A stretch of 64,000 bases of DNA from Methanosarcinaceae archaeon (lineage in GTDB: Archaea; Halobacteriota; Methanosarcinia; Methanosarcinales; Methanosarcinaceae), in assembly GCA_030611265.1 (NCBI GenBank), contig JAUWQD010000006.1, forward strand, positions 1-64,000. The letters run 5' to 3'. Position 1 is the first letter of the stretch; each line of letters opens with the position of its first letter. The position numbers and the translations under genes are program-made. Positions 36,475 through 44,554 of this stretch are shown here, in pieces. The notes beneath the pieces are model-generated. The model was given only the letters and a program-made list of their open reading frames with translations. It was not told the DNA's origin and made no database searches.

Positions 36475-37308
36475 CTATACTTTTCCGATTGCGCTTACAA
36501 AATTAGCAGCACGATGTATATTATTTTGATGGTGCGCAGTCATACGAGATTGATACACCCGTATAGAGCGCAACAGATCGATCTTGCGAAATTCCGGCCA
36601 GAACGGCGCACAGAAATATGCAGCGCATTCATTGCCATTAGCCTGCCATGAAAGAAAATTGGATACCCTTGTATCTCCACCGGTACGGATGATCAAGTCT
36701 ACATTGGGTACTGCACATCCTCCTGCAGGATAAAGGTGTTCCGATATCGTGAATTCGGTTATTTCATCAAGTTCCAGTCTACCTTTATGTACCTTATTTG
36801 CAATTTCCTGTACAGCCTGCACAATATCTTGCCTTCCCCCATATGCTATCGCAACATTTAGATGAAAACCGTCATAATCACGGGTGACACTCTCTACTGT
36901 TTCAATGGATTTCTGAAGAGACGAAGATACCTTCGATACATCGCCAATTACCCGAACCCTCATCCTGCGTGCGTGGGTGCGCTCATCTTCGCACATCTCA
37001 TCGAATTTCAATCCGATCAGGTCAAAAAGGGCTTCAGTTTCATCCTCAGACCTGTTGAAATTTTCTGTTGAAAAAGCATAGATGGTCAACTGCTCAATAC
37101 CTGCTTCCCACGACCAGTCTATCACTTTCTCTGTAGTATCTGCTCCTCTTGAATGTCCAAAATGGGTGACTTTTTTCATCCTGCCGGCATATCTCCGATT
37201 CCCATCCATAATTACTGCAGCATGCCGTGGAACCTCGCCGCGTGCCACTTCCTGTGTCAACAATCGTTCGTATGCCCGGTATAATGTGCGCCACATGAAC
37301 TTTAGCAT
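36475..37308 (-). CDS. uppS: Undecaprenyl-diphosphate-synthase-like cis-prenyltransferase
   Basis: The enzyme extends a prenyl diphosphate with isopentenyl units in Z configuration; in archaea the product feeds dolichol-type glycosyl carriers. The signature IMDGNRRYAG near the start holds the catalytic Asp. HFGHSRGADT, IYAFSTENFNR and the C-terminal LIIRTGGDTRVSNFL with YFCAPFWPEF are all present. The start is placed at an ATG (37308) opening MLKFMWRTLYRAYERLL, as in archaeal homologues; one at 37344 is also possible. Confidence 0.93.
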   Translation of the reverse strand: MLKFMWRTLYRAYERLLTQEVARGEVPRHAAVIMDGNRRYAGRMKKVTHFGHSRGADTTEKVIDWSWEAGIEQLTIYAFSTENFNRSEDETEALFDLIGLKFDEMCEDERTHARRMRVRVIGDVSKVSSSLQKSIETVESVTRDYDGFHLNVAIAYGGRQDIVQAVQEIANKVHKGRLELDEITEFTISEHLYPAGGCAVPNVDLIIRTGGDTRVSNFLSWQANGNECAAYFCAPFWPEFRKIDLLRSIRVYQSRMTAHHQNNIHRAANFVSAIGKV

Positions 37309-37442
37309 GAAATATTTCCCGCCTGAAAAAGTGTCATTCCACATAACCGCATGGAATCATTAAAAAATTGTTGGTTATATGTTCCAGTAACATATTAGAA
37401 CAATAATACAAAGAATTTGATAACAATCAAATTGTAAATACA

Positions 37443-37754
37443 TTAATAATTTTCAAGAACGGAACGAACTACATCTTTATAGTCTTCCTTAAGCGAATAT
37501 ATATTATGGTCCCCAGTCACATTTATACTGAGAATGCCCAACCGTGTGTTCATGAGTCCTACCATTGCAGAAACTCCCCTGTAACTTACCTCAAAATCAG
37601 TTTTTTCAAGATATTCAAATACATCGCCAGTGGTGAACGTATCACCATTGAGAAACATTTTCAAGACTACCTTGCGTATTCCAGTATCATCGCGACCAAG
37701 ATATTTTACTAATCTTACTTTCACTCGCTCTTCGATTGTTTCCAGTACAAACAC
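37443..37754 (-). CDS. DUF2551 domain protein
   Basis: The 103-residue protein matches DUF2551 of methanogens: VKYLGRDDTGIRKVVLKMFL, TTGDVFEYLEKT, and FEVSYRGVSAMVGLMNTRLGIL. It has the helix-turn-wing outline of a small DNA-binding protein, but this is inference. It is separated from the neighbours by more than 100 bases on each side and likely forms its own unit. Confidence 0.72.
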   Translation of the reverse strand: MFVLETIEERVKVRLVKYLGRDDTGIRKVVLKMFLNGDTFTTGDVFEYLEKTDFEVSYRGVSAMVGLMNTRLGILSINVTGDHNIYSLKEDYKDVVRSVLENY

Positions 37755-37870
37755 CTCTTTTTTTAATAATGCGATTTTTAACTTATAAACCTATGTAAAT
37801 TGTTATGATTCACAAGCCAAGATGCGATTTACCTATACCTGACTCGCATATATATTTTGGGATTTATTTA

Positions 37871-38917
37871 TTAGATTGACATTGTTTCAACTACAAGTCC
37901 ATTCTCAAACGGATATCTTTCAATAATTGACAATGTGCCACCCGCCCTTTTAATATCTTCCGCAATATCTTCAAGTATCCACCATGCGATCTCGATAGTG
38001 CCATCATTTATCTCAAACATATCATCCGGCACTTCCATCTCGCGCAATACCTCAAATACAGTATCATGGTCCTCACTTTCGATCACGCCAACAACAATTG
38101 TCCCATCGTCAGTGATCCCATCAAATGCGCGCGCGGTCTTGTTGGCGATGCGCAGCAGGCGCTTTCTGAGTTGCACAGCATCTTTGTATCTGGATGAGCA
38201 AAAATGCATATTTGATGCATGCGCAGCCAGTTTTTGTGCACATGCGCGCGAGTTGGCTACTGCATTGGACATGTCGTTCACAAGTTCATACCCGCGTAGG
38301 TGCATCGCATCTGCATTAGTGTCCGAGAATTCGAGTTCGTTCAGGTTCAGGAACCCGCCGACCGCATCAAGTAGCGGCAAAACCCCTTCTGCCCCTTCAA
38401 TTGACGGGATCTCGATCCCTGCCGACATTCCAAGTTCAAGCGCAGTTGTGATGGAATCTGCAAATGGCGTTTGTTCGAGGGTGTTCCACATTTTCTGGGG
38501 AGGATGAAATCGTATCTCATCCAATCCTGCATCCGCGAGCGCGGCAAGTGTTCCCTTGTCGGGCGCGATTGATGTGTATAAGTGGATGTGATGCTCAACC
38601 CCAAATTCAGATTTCAACAAGTGCATATAGTGCAAAACGCGCTCTAGTTCAAGAAGCGGCTCACCTCCGGTGATGCCGGTGCCCAGCGCATCCATCTGGC
38701 GCGCCTCGGCTACTACGTCCTCATCCGAGGTCACACGGCGCTCGTTCGCATAGGTTACATCTTTTTTCCGATCTTCCGAAACCGGACAGTAAAAACAGTC
38801 CCGTCCGCAGATACCGGTCACGAAAAGTACCATTTTTGCACCGAGTTTGCAGAGTTTGCAACCTTCGGATAAGTAATTGTGAAACGAACCTGCTTTGTTC
38901 TGGATGATCTCATGCAT
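37871..38917 (-). CDS. Radical SAM protein (COG2108-like, archaeal)
   Basis: The 348-residue protein has the radical SAM triad in CGRDCFYCPVSE and an extra CKLCKLG pair just before it, which may hold another metal. GITGGEPLLELE is the SAM-binding segment. The overall form is that of an archaeal family related to pyruvate formate-lyase activating enzymes whose reaction is unknown. It is divergent from a small ferredoxin gene (39020), 102 bases away, which may supply electrons. Confidence 0.85.
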   Translation of the reverse strand: MHEIIQNKAGSFHNYLSEGCKLCKLGAKMVLFVTGICGRDCFYCPVSEDRKKDVTYANERRVTSDEDVVAEARQMDALGTGITGGEPLLELERVLHYMHLLKSEFGVEHHIHLYTSIAPDKGTLAALADAGLDEIRFHPPQKMWNTLEQTPFADSITTALELGMSAGIEIPSIEGAEGVLPLLDAVGGFLNLNELEFSDTNADAMHLRGYELVNDMSNAVANSRACAQKLAAHASNMHFCSSRYKDAVQLRKRLLRIANKTARAFDGITDDGTIVVGVIESEDHDTVFEVLREMEVPDDMFEINDGTIEIAWWILEDIAEDIKRAGGTLSIIERYPFENGLVVETMSI

Positions 38918-39019
38918 GCATCCATTTATACGTCTGTTTGTACATAAACCTTGTTTAGCGAGTGGTTGTGCGGTTATCGTGCATAACCATTATATATCTT
39001 GCAAACATAACGACTATGT

Positions 39020-39208
39020 ATGACAGAAGAAGAAGGATATATCGTAGTGCTGGGGTGCAAAAAGTGCGGGAAATGCGATAATGTCTGCCCGACAGGCGCG
39101 CTGCAGAAGGATAATAATAGCATGATCAAGATCGATTATGACAAGTGCACGTTGTGTATGAAGTGTGTTGAGGTGTGTCCGAACAAAGCGCTTGTTTATA
39201 TGGAGTGA
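39020..39208 (+). CDS. 2[4Fe-4S] ferredoxin
   Basis: The 62-residue protein carries CKKCGKCDNVCP and CTLCMKCVEVCP, two standard cluster motifs, separated by a short charged insert. An archaeal TATA box ATTATATATC lies about 25 bases upstream of the ATG, which implies a short leader or a leaderless mRNA. It is divergent from the COG2108-like radical SAM gene and could be its partner. Confidence 0.85.
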   Translation: MTEEEGYIVVLGCKKCGKCDNVCPTGALQKDNNSMIKIDYDKCTLCMKCVEVCPNKALVYME

Positions 39209-39285
39209 AACTTCCAGATACAAAAATCCGACAGTCATTGTAGCATAAACATTTATGTCTAAACTCGTCTAAAGATTAATTCGTA

Positions 39286-39343
39286 CGAGAAAATGCTTAC
39301 TTCGTTCGCATTAACTCGCACTATATATTTATAAAATATATAC
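39286..39343. repeat. Composite palindromic repeat, copy C (one unit)
   Basis: A hairpin at 39286-39318 has CGAG/CTCG outer pairs, an AA/AA internal loop, inner pairs AATGC/GCATT and an 11-nt loop. An AT palindrome follows at 39322-39342 (TATATATTT/AAATATATA). The inner-stem base that is T-A in the first hairpin and C-G in the second hairpin of copy A (minus-strand view) is G-C here. The right end meets the start codon of the HicB-like gene (39345). Confidence 0.8.
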
Positions 39344-39344
39344 T

Positions 39345-39545
39345 ATGAAAACCATAATACAAATCCACAAGGAAGGAAAGTATTTCATAGCCTCAGACCT
39401 GATATCAAATGTCGCGGATCAGGGACTTACGGAAAAGGAAGCTCTTGCAAACTTGAAAAAAGGACTTGAAGAACATTATCAAATCCTCATGGAGCTCGCC
39501 CCGAAGGATCAAAATTGCGACATAACACAGCAGGACACAACATGA
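39345..39545 (+). CDS. HicB-family antitoxin-like protein (orphan)
   Basis: The 66-residue protein has the HicB fold pattern: a short strand-rich start (KTIIQIHKEGKYFIASDL) and a helix typified by GLTEKEALANLKKGLEEHYQ. HicB neutralises the HicA mRNA interferase, but no hicA frame is visible on either side. The start codon lies at the end of a composite repeat without a ribosome binding site, which suggests leaderless translation. The stop overlaps the start of the next gene. Confidence 0.75.
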   Translation: MKTIIQIHKEGKYFIASDLISNVADQGLTEKEALANLKKGLEEHYQILMELAPKDQNCDITQQDTT

Positions 39546-40144
39546 CCGAAAACACTGCAAAAGATATAATTTACTACGAAGCATACGGAAACCTGTATCT
39601 TAACATCACAAACCGATGTAGTGCAAACTGTGTTTTCTGTATTCGGGATTTTTCAGATGGTGTTTACGGGTACAACCTGCGCCTTTCACACGAACCAACT
39701 GTCAATGAGATAATAAGTGAACTGAAATCCATCGAACTATCGAAGTACAAGGAAGTTGTATTCACAGGATTTGGCGAACCCACGATACGACTTGATGAAA
39801 TGCTTGAGGTCACACGCTGGCTGACTGAGCGCAACATCGTTGTCAGACTGGACACAAATGGACATGCTGAGCTCATTCACCCGGACAGGAACGTAATTTC
39901 CGAATTAAAAGAAGCAGGACTTAGCGCCGTATCGGTTAGTCTTAATGCCGAGTCTGAAGAATTGTACAACGAACTATGTAGACCTATTTACGACAATTCA
40001 TATCAGGCTATGCTTGATTTCACAAAAGAAGCACGGGACGCAGGAATGCAAACAAGGATGACAGTTGTTGGTGTGCCTGAGATCGATATTGAAAAATGTG
40101 AACGTATCGCACAGGATCTGGGTGCAGATTTTCATGTACGGTAG
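39542..40144 (+). CDS. TatD-linked radical SAM protein
   Basis: The 200-residue protein has the triad CSANCVFC within NITNRCSANCVFCIRDFSDG, the GGEP-like TGFGEPTIRL, and DTNGHAELI. It looks like the family in which a short radical SAM protein is encoded with a TatD nuclease (TIGR04038, by memory). No tatD gene is present here. It is short for a radical SAM enzyme but appears complete. It is coupled to the HicB gene by an ATGA overlap. Confidence 0.75.
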   Translation: MTENTAKDIIYYEAYGNLYLNITNRCSANCVFCIRDFSDGVYGYNLRLSHEPTVNEIISELKSIELSKYKEVVFTGFGEPTIRLDEMLEVTRWLTERNIVVRLDTNGHAELIHPDRNVISELKEAGLSAVSVSLNAESEELYNELCRPIYDNSYQAMLDFTKEARDAGMQTRMTVVGVPEIDIEKCERIAQDLGADFHVR

Positions 40145-40230
40145 AGGATTTTAAATTTCAATTGTAAGAATATCAAATCTGTTAACATATGAATCAATTG
40201 AAGATTGTCTCATCTGAAACCAGAGCCAAT

Positions 40231-40252
40231 ACAACCGCCGTAGGCGGTGTTA
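40231..40252. repeat. Short GC-rich hairpin repeat, first copy
   Basis: ACCGCC (40234-40239) and GGCGGT (40243-40248) pair around GTA. A similar hairpin with CCGCC/GGCGG lies at 63854-63874, and both are preceded by CCAG and an AT-rich word. In this AT-rich DNA such GC pairs stand out and suggest a REP-like dispersed element. Confidence 0.5.
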
Positions 40253-40309
40253 TGCAGTACTTCCGATTATCCATTAAATTAGATTGTACTTGCGAGATAA
40301 AGCAGGTAC

Positions 40310-40846
40310 CTAAATTATCCCTGCATGTAAATCCAAATGATCGGTCTCGATCTCAACCAACGCGCCAAAGAACTCTTTCATCCTCGATTCCACTGCCTCG
40401 TCCCTGAAAGTTGAATATGATTTGATGGCACGATTCTCTCGCTCCCATCCTTCCTTTGTATTTACGGCAGCGTCTATGTTGCATGAGGTGTCAGGAAGAG
40501 TCGGAGTCTCGATCTTTAAAAACTTGCAAATGGCAGAGGCGTGTTCCGCTTCGATCTTCTTCAATGCCTTGAATTTTGCAATATAGTATTCATCGCCTTG
40601 CGCTTTTGCTTTGTTGAGGGCACATTCATAGAACCCTGCATTATTGATTTCAAGTTCAAGTGCAGCTTCAAGATTTGAGCGGGTCTTTTCACTCAGGTCA
40701 ACCTCAAACTCCGAAGTATCCCAATTTGCAGCTTCTGTGAAATAATTTGTTTTGGCACCGCAAAAAGGGCATCTGCTTGGTGCTTCTGTTCCGATGTACG
40801 GGTCGCCGCAAATGCGGCATCTGAATACGTTTACACTTTTTGTCAT
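40310..40846 (-). CDS. Rubrerythrin-like protein with N-terminal rubredoxin domain
   Basis: The 178-residue protein joins a rubredoxin-type iron site (CRICGDPY, then CPFCGAK) to a ferritin-like helical domain (about 55-178). In the helical domain ExxN/H motifs such as ELEINNAGFYE and EAEHASAICKF, and a later EIETDHLDLH, supply the di-iron ligands. In rubrerythrins the rubredoxin part is usually C-terminal, so this is the reversed order. Such proteins reduce peroxide in anaerobes. Confidence 0.85.
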   Translation of the reverse strand: MTKSVNVFRCRICGDPYIGTEAPSRCPFCGAKTNYFTEAANWDTSEFEVDLSEKTRSNLEAALELEINNAGFYECALNKAKAQGDEYYIAKFKALKKIEAEHASAICKFLKIETPTLPDTSCNIDAAVNTKEGWERENRAIKSYSTFRDEAVESRMKEFFGALVEIETDHLDLHAGII

Positions 40847-41333
40847 ATTGTAACTCCTTATTTTAGTTGGCGGTTTGGTAATTTAAGCTTTTTGTAGTGG
40901 ATGTTGTAGTTTGGGCATAAGGTGGCATGGTGTATTTTATCTGTTACCGTTCTTTCTGATCTACATTTTAAATGCATTTGTTTATTCAAAAATGTCAAAC
41001 CTCTATAGTTATATATATTAAAAGTAATTATCTATTGTTTATTGTATAATATATTTTAATAATACGATTTAATCACTTTTATGAAATGAGTATGGGGAAA
41101 TTGCTATGAAAATATGTAACCCAAATTGCAGACACTCCGACTGCAAATGAGATTTGATTCTATTAAAAGGAAGAATCCTATGTTGATATTAATTTCAGTG
41201 CTACTGATTGCCTGCGTCAGTGCTGATCATACTAAATTAAAGATAACTAACTGCCATTAACAAATATTTTCAAACAGGAGTGAGGTATAATAATGACTAA
41301 AGTTATACTAAACCGCATCTATTTTTTGTAACT
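40847..41333. other. Non-coding left flank of the IS element
   Basis: No gene is supported here. Tiny frames such as the one at 41179-41259 (a Leu-rich peptide with a Cys, signal-like) occur but lack a good context. The DNA is strongly AT-rich from 41000 onward. No N-terminal part of the histidine kinase whose tail follows the IS is present, so the left side was rearranged or replaced. Confidence 0.4.
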
Positions 41334-41363
41334 TTTATATACTATGAGCACATTATATAGTAT

Positions 41364-41801
41364 ATGAGAAAAGGTGAACAATTTCAACGAGTTAGCATTT
41401 CAGCCGCAGAGTACGAACAACTTAAAGTTGCTGAGCCGAAAATCAAGTCTGTTAAAGTTCTGAAGCGCATTCAAGCGTTTAAGCTCATATATCTCGGTTG
41501 GAAATATTCAGATATTGCCGAATTATTATCAGTTACAAACAATACCATCACCAATTGGATCAATTACTATAAGGAGGGTGGAATTGATTCTTTACTTGTG
41601 CTCAATTATAAGGGAGGACAAGCAAAATTAAGTGAAGAACAATTATCTGAACTTAGAACCGAAGCCGGCAAAGGTGTATTTGCTATTGCAAAAGACGTAC
41701 AGCATTATATAAAAAAGAACTTTGGTATTGAGTACAATTTGAGTCATGTACAGCGCTTGTGTAAAAAAAACTTCAATTATTCTTTAAGAAAACAGGATTA
41801 A
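41364..41801 (+). CDS. IS630 transposase, N-terminal part (orfA)
   Basis: The 145-residue part carries two helix-turn-helix segments: KLIYLGWKYSDIAELLSV, then the HTH_29/33-like FAIAKDVQHYIKKNFG. It ends at TAA (41799) three codons after a run of four A residues (41789-41792). The protein sequence continues naturally in the -1 frame (SLRK, then TGLIPGKAPSE), so orfA and orfB are expected to be joined by a -1 ribosomal frameshift at this run. Confidence 0.8.
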   Translation: MRKGEQFQRVSISAAEYEQLKVAEPKIKSVKVLKRIQAFKLIYLGWKYSDIAELLSVTNNTITNWINYYKEGGIDSLLVLNYKGGQAKLSEEQLSELRTEAGKGVFAIAKDVQHYIKKNFGIEYNLSHVQRLCKKNFNYSLRKQD

Positions 41802-42415
41802 TTCCAGGTAAGGCTCCAAGTGAAGTTGTACAGAAAGATTTTATTCAACAGATAAAATACCACTCCCAACAAAAAGAAACTGTTTTGCTATTTTTTGATC
41901 CTTGCCATCTTCTTCACAATGTAGTAAATGCAAGAATGTGGCAACCGCGTGGTAAAAATGGCACTATAACAATAAAATCAAATATTGGTAGAAGACGGAT
42001 CAATATACTTGGAGCACTCGATATTGAAGATTTTTCTGTGACTACAACATTAACAGAAGAAACGTGTAATTCCGAGCGTATTGTTGAATTTCTGCAGAAG
42101 ATTAAAGAAAAATATCCAGACAAGAAAATTGTTATTATACTGGACAATGCAAGGTACAACTATGCGATAGTTACAAGAGATTTTGCAGAAGAAAATAATA
42201 TCAAGCTACTATTTTTACCACCTTATGCGCCAAACCTTAATCTGATTGAAAGATTGTGGAAATTTATAAAGAAGCATCTGGTAAACAATACATATCACGA
42301 AAAATTCACTCAATTTGTCAATGCAACTGACAGTTTCTTCTACAATTTAGATGACTATCATCAAGAATTATCCAGTCTTTTTACACAAAAGTTCCAAATT
42401 ATACATGCGGAGTAG
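41792..42415 (+). CDS. IS630 transposase, catalytic part (orfB)
   Basis: The -1 frame continues from 41792 to 42415. It holds the DDE catalytic triad: the Asp in LLFFDPCHLLHN, the Asp in IVIILDNARYNY and the Glu in PNLNLIERLWKFIKKHL. The first in-frame start codon is a TTG at 41885, so independent translation is unlikely. The triad is complete, so the element may still be active if the frameshift occurs. Confidence 0.82.
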   Translation, partial: TGLIPGKAPSEVVQKDFIQQIKYHSQQKETVLLFFDPCHLLHNVVNARMWQPRGKNGTITIKSNIGRRRINILGALDIEDFSVTTTLTEETCNSERIVEFLQKIKEKYPDKKIVIILDNARYNYAIVTRDFAEENNIKLLFLPPYAPNLNLIERLWKFIKKHLVNNTYHEKFTQFVNATDSFFYNLDDYHQELSSLFTQKFQIIHAE

Positions 42416-42416
42416 T

Positions 42417-42722
42417 ATAAATCTGCTGAACAATGCCATAAAATTCACACCACAAGGCGGAAACATAGAAATATCATCTGTTGAATTCGATGATTTTCTG
42501 GAGATGCGAATTAAGGATACCGGCATTGGGATTGCACCCGACCATCTTGACAAGATTTTCGATAAATTTTATCAGATCGACAGTACCTCCACCCGGAAAG
42601 CAGGAGGTGGTGGACTCGGCCTTGTAATCACAAGGAGCATTATTGAAGGGCAGGGCGGGACCATACGCGTTGAAAGTACGCCGGATTTTGGAACTACTTT
42701 TATATTTACATTGGGCAAATAA
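42417..42722 (+). pseudogene. Histidine kinase C-terminal fragment (HATPase domain) beside the IS
   Basis: The frame reads INLLNNAIKFTPQGG (N box), DTGIGIAPDHLDKIFDKFYQ (G1/F box) and GGGGLGLVITRSIIEGQGG (G2 box), ending GTTFIFTLGK. The catalytic ATPase domain is intact from the N box to the end. The sensor, the phosphorylated-His helices and the start are all gone. The frame enters directly from the IS right end, so the IS probably inserted just before the N box. Confidence 0.88.
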
Positions 42723-42876
42723 CAGCATAATGTGATTAGCGGTGGTGTACTTTTCCATTAATTTACAAGTTTAAGTATATTTAGTACACGAAGAGATTCT
42801 TGACAAAAAGAGAAGACATTCTCGATGAAAAAAAGTGGGAACTGTCAAACTTGGGATATCATTATCGCCATCATCT

Positions 42877-43512
42877 CTATTTTGGCAAATACTTGAATAG
42901 ATCGTCACGCTTCAACTCATGTAACTTTTTTCTAATAAGTCCACGAACCGATTTTGTGTCACCTTTCTTTACAGTAATCGGTGCAATTGTATCCAACCAT
43001 TGTCTCCATGGTGGCATCATGCCAAGACAATCGGCAATGCCATCAAGCGTCTCATCAAGTTCATCCGGGTTGATCTTATCGATCTTGTTCACGGCAACAA
43101 CCGTATCAATATCCATCTCACGTAAGAACTCGAACAACTCAATATCAATAGGGATCTCGTTCCTACCTTCCCAACGTTCAACTATATCTAAAAATGTTGC
43201 ACCGTCAACGATCATTACAGCCATCTTGATCCGTTTGAAGTTATCCTCGATATATTCAACGATCGTATCCTTTACAATACTCTGTTTTTGCTCATGCACA
43301 CCACTCATAAACCCAAAACCCGGCATGTCTGTTATCAGCATATCGGAATAACGAATGTGATGAGGAATTAATGTCACACCCGGACGTTTACCGACCCTGA
43401 CCTTTTTTTGACCGGTCAGGTCACGGATAAATGATGATTTACCGACATTCGACCTACCAACAAAAATAATCTCAATTTTTGCACCTTCTTCAAGATCCTT
43501 TCCTTTCTTCAT
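42877..43512 (-). CDS. engB: GTP-binding protein EngB (YihA family)
   Basis: This TrmE/Era-type GTPase takes part in large-subunit ribosome assembly. G1 is GRSNVGKSS (about 19-27), G2 the Thr in RPGVTL, G3 DMPGFG and G4 NKID. The start at 43512 is preceded by GGTG at a suitable distance; a frame from 43539 is longer by nine codons. It lies downstream of the DHH gene in the same direction (gap 33 bases). Confidence 0.93.
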   Translation of the reverse strand: MKKGKDLEEGAKIEIIFVGRSNVGKSSFIRDLTGQKKVRVGKRPGVTLIPHHIRYSDMLITDMPGFGFMSGVHEQKQSIVKDTIVEYIEDNFKRIKMAVMIVDGATFLDIVERWEGRNEIPIDIELFEFLREMDIDTVVAVNKIDKINPDELDETLDGIADCLGMMPPWRQWLDTIAPITVKKGDTKSVRGLIRKKLHELKRDDLFKYLPK

Positions 43513-43545
43513 AATTTTACACCAATACAATTTCTTCAATATCCT

Positions 43546-44553
43546 TCACTTTTCAGAATCTCTTTTTGTGCTATTGTTACTGTTATATCTACCAATCATC
43601 TTATCAAAATCACGCAGGAATGCATCAAGTGAATCGCGAGGTATCCTTGCACCTGCTGCAAATGCATGACCTCCACCCGTACCCCCATGCTCTTTTGTAA
43701 CAATACGCAAAGCCCTATTAATGTCAACAAAGCCTTTTGAACGGATACTCAGATCGTAAGCACGCTTTCTTTGCCTGTACTCAGCTGAAATACCCACACC
43801 TTTTTGGCTATATGATGCAGCATATATCGCAGCTTTTGACATATAACCATTGGCATTGACCACATATCCAAGATTTCGCATAACCTTGACATGTCCCTTG
43901 ATATACAGTCTTAACGTCTCTTCTTTTTCAGAAGCATCCTTTGCATATTCAAGCAAATGCCCTATCTCTGAAGGGGTTTTGTCATGGGACAAGGGGTTTA
44001 TCAATTGTCTCTTAAAATCATAATCCCGCCCAACATACGTAAGTGCCTGAATAAGAGTTCCTGCCTGAAAATAGAGCCCTCTTTTATCCCAGTCATGGCA
44101 CCATTCGTTGATCAGGGGTGTATCATCACAAAAATCGCCAATCGCACCGTAAATGGCAATCCTTCGCATATCGCTGCTTAACCTGTCCTCAAGTACCCTG
44201 TATGTCAACTCTGATGCGCATGGACCTAAGTCATGATAGAACCATTCCGAATCCCAACCCGCCTGAGGCAGTGGATGATGATCAATGTAAATGACATTTG
44301 AAACCTGTGAAAGTACATCCAGCTTATCATATAGTTGCACGCATGTCCGTTCATCTACCGCGATATCACAGATTATAATATTCTTATACCCATCTGCAAA
44401 TTCCAATTTGTTAAGAAGATTTACCGGACTAGTGAAATAGACATGTCCATCAGGATATGCACTCTTTGCAATAGCACCTGCACATACACCGTCCGAATCA
44501 CCATGAGTCAAGATAATAGAATCCGTTTTTATTGTTTTCCTGATATGTTTCAT
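43546..44553 (-). CDS. DHH-family phosphoesterase
   Basis: The 335-residue protein contains HGDSDGVCAG (Asp19, Asp21), a middle Asp in ICDIAVDE, the DHH triad in IDHHP (91-93) and the DHHA1 segment GGTGGGHAFAAGARIP. Members act on oligonucleotides, single-stranded DNA or cyclic dinucleotides. The length and lack of an added domain match archaeal RecJ-like or oligoribonuclease-like members. The precise substrate is open. It sits between a surface-protein gene and engB. Confidence 0.88.
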   Translation of the reverse strand: MKHIRKTIKTDSIILTHGDSDGVCAGAIAKSAYPDGHVYFTSPVNLLNKLEFADGYKNIIICDIAVDERTCVQLYDKLDVLSQVSNVIYIDHHPLPQAGWDSEWFYHDLGPCASELTYRVLEDRLSSDMRRIAIYGAIGDFCDDTPLINEWCHDWDKRGLYFQAGTLIQALTYVGRDYDFKRQLINPLSHDKTPSEIGHLLEYAKDASEKEETLRLYIKGHVKVMRNLGYVVNANGYMSKAAIYAASYSQKGVGISAEYRQRKRAYDLSIRSKGFVDINRALRIVTKEHGGTGGGHAFAAGARIPRDSLDAFLRDFDKMIGRYNSNNSTKRDSEK

Positions 44554-44554
44554 G

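Larger units (their letters stand above)
41334..42421 (+). mobile_element. IS630-family insertion sequence
   Basis: Two overlapping-frame transposase parts are flanked by imperfect inverted ends (left about 41334-41350, TTTATATACTATGAGCA; right about 42406-42421, reverse complement TTTATACTACTCCGCA). IS630-type elements insert at TA, and TA is present at both sides, but I cannot fix exact borders. The right end abuts a truncated histidine kinase gene in frame. Confidence 0.7.

Noticed and set aside
41364-42421. The IS630 element as the source of the composite palindromic repeats
   Set aside because: Both are rich in TATACTAT-type words, but I could not align the IS ends convincingly with the ends of the repeats, so I do not claim a link.
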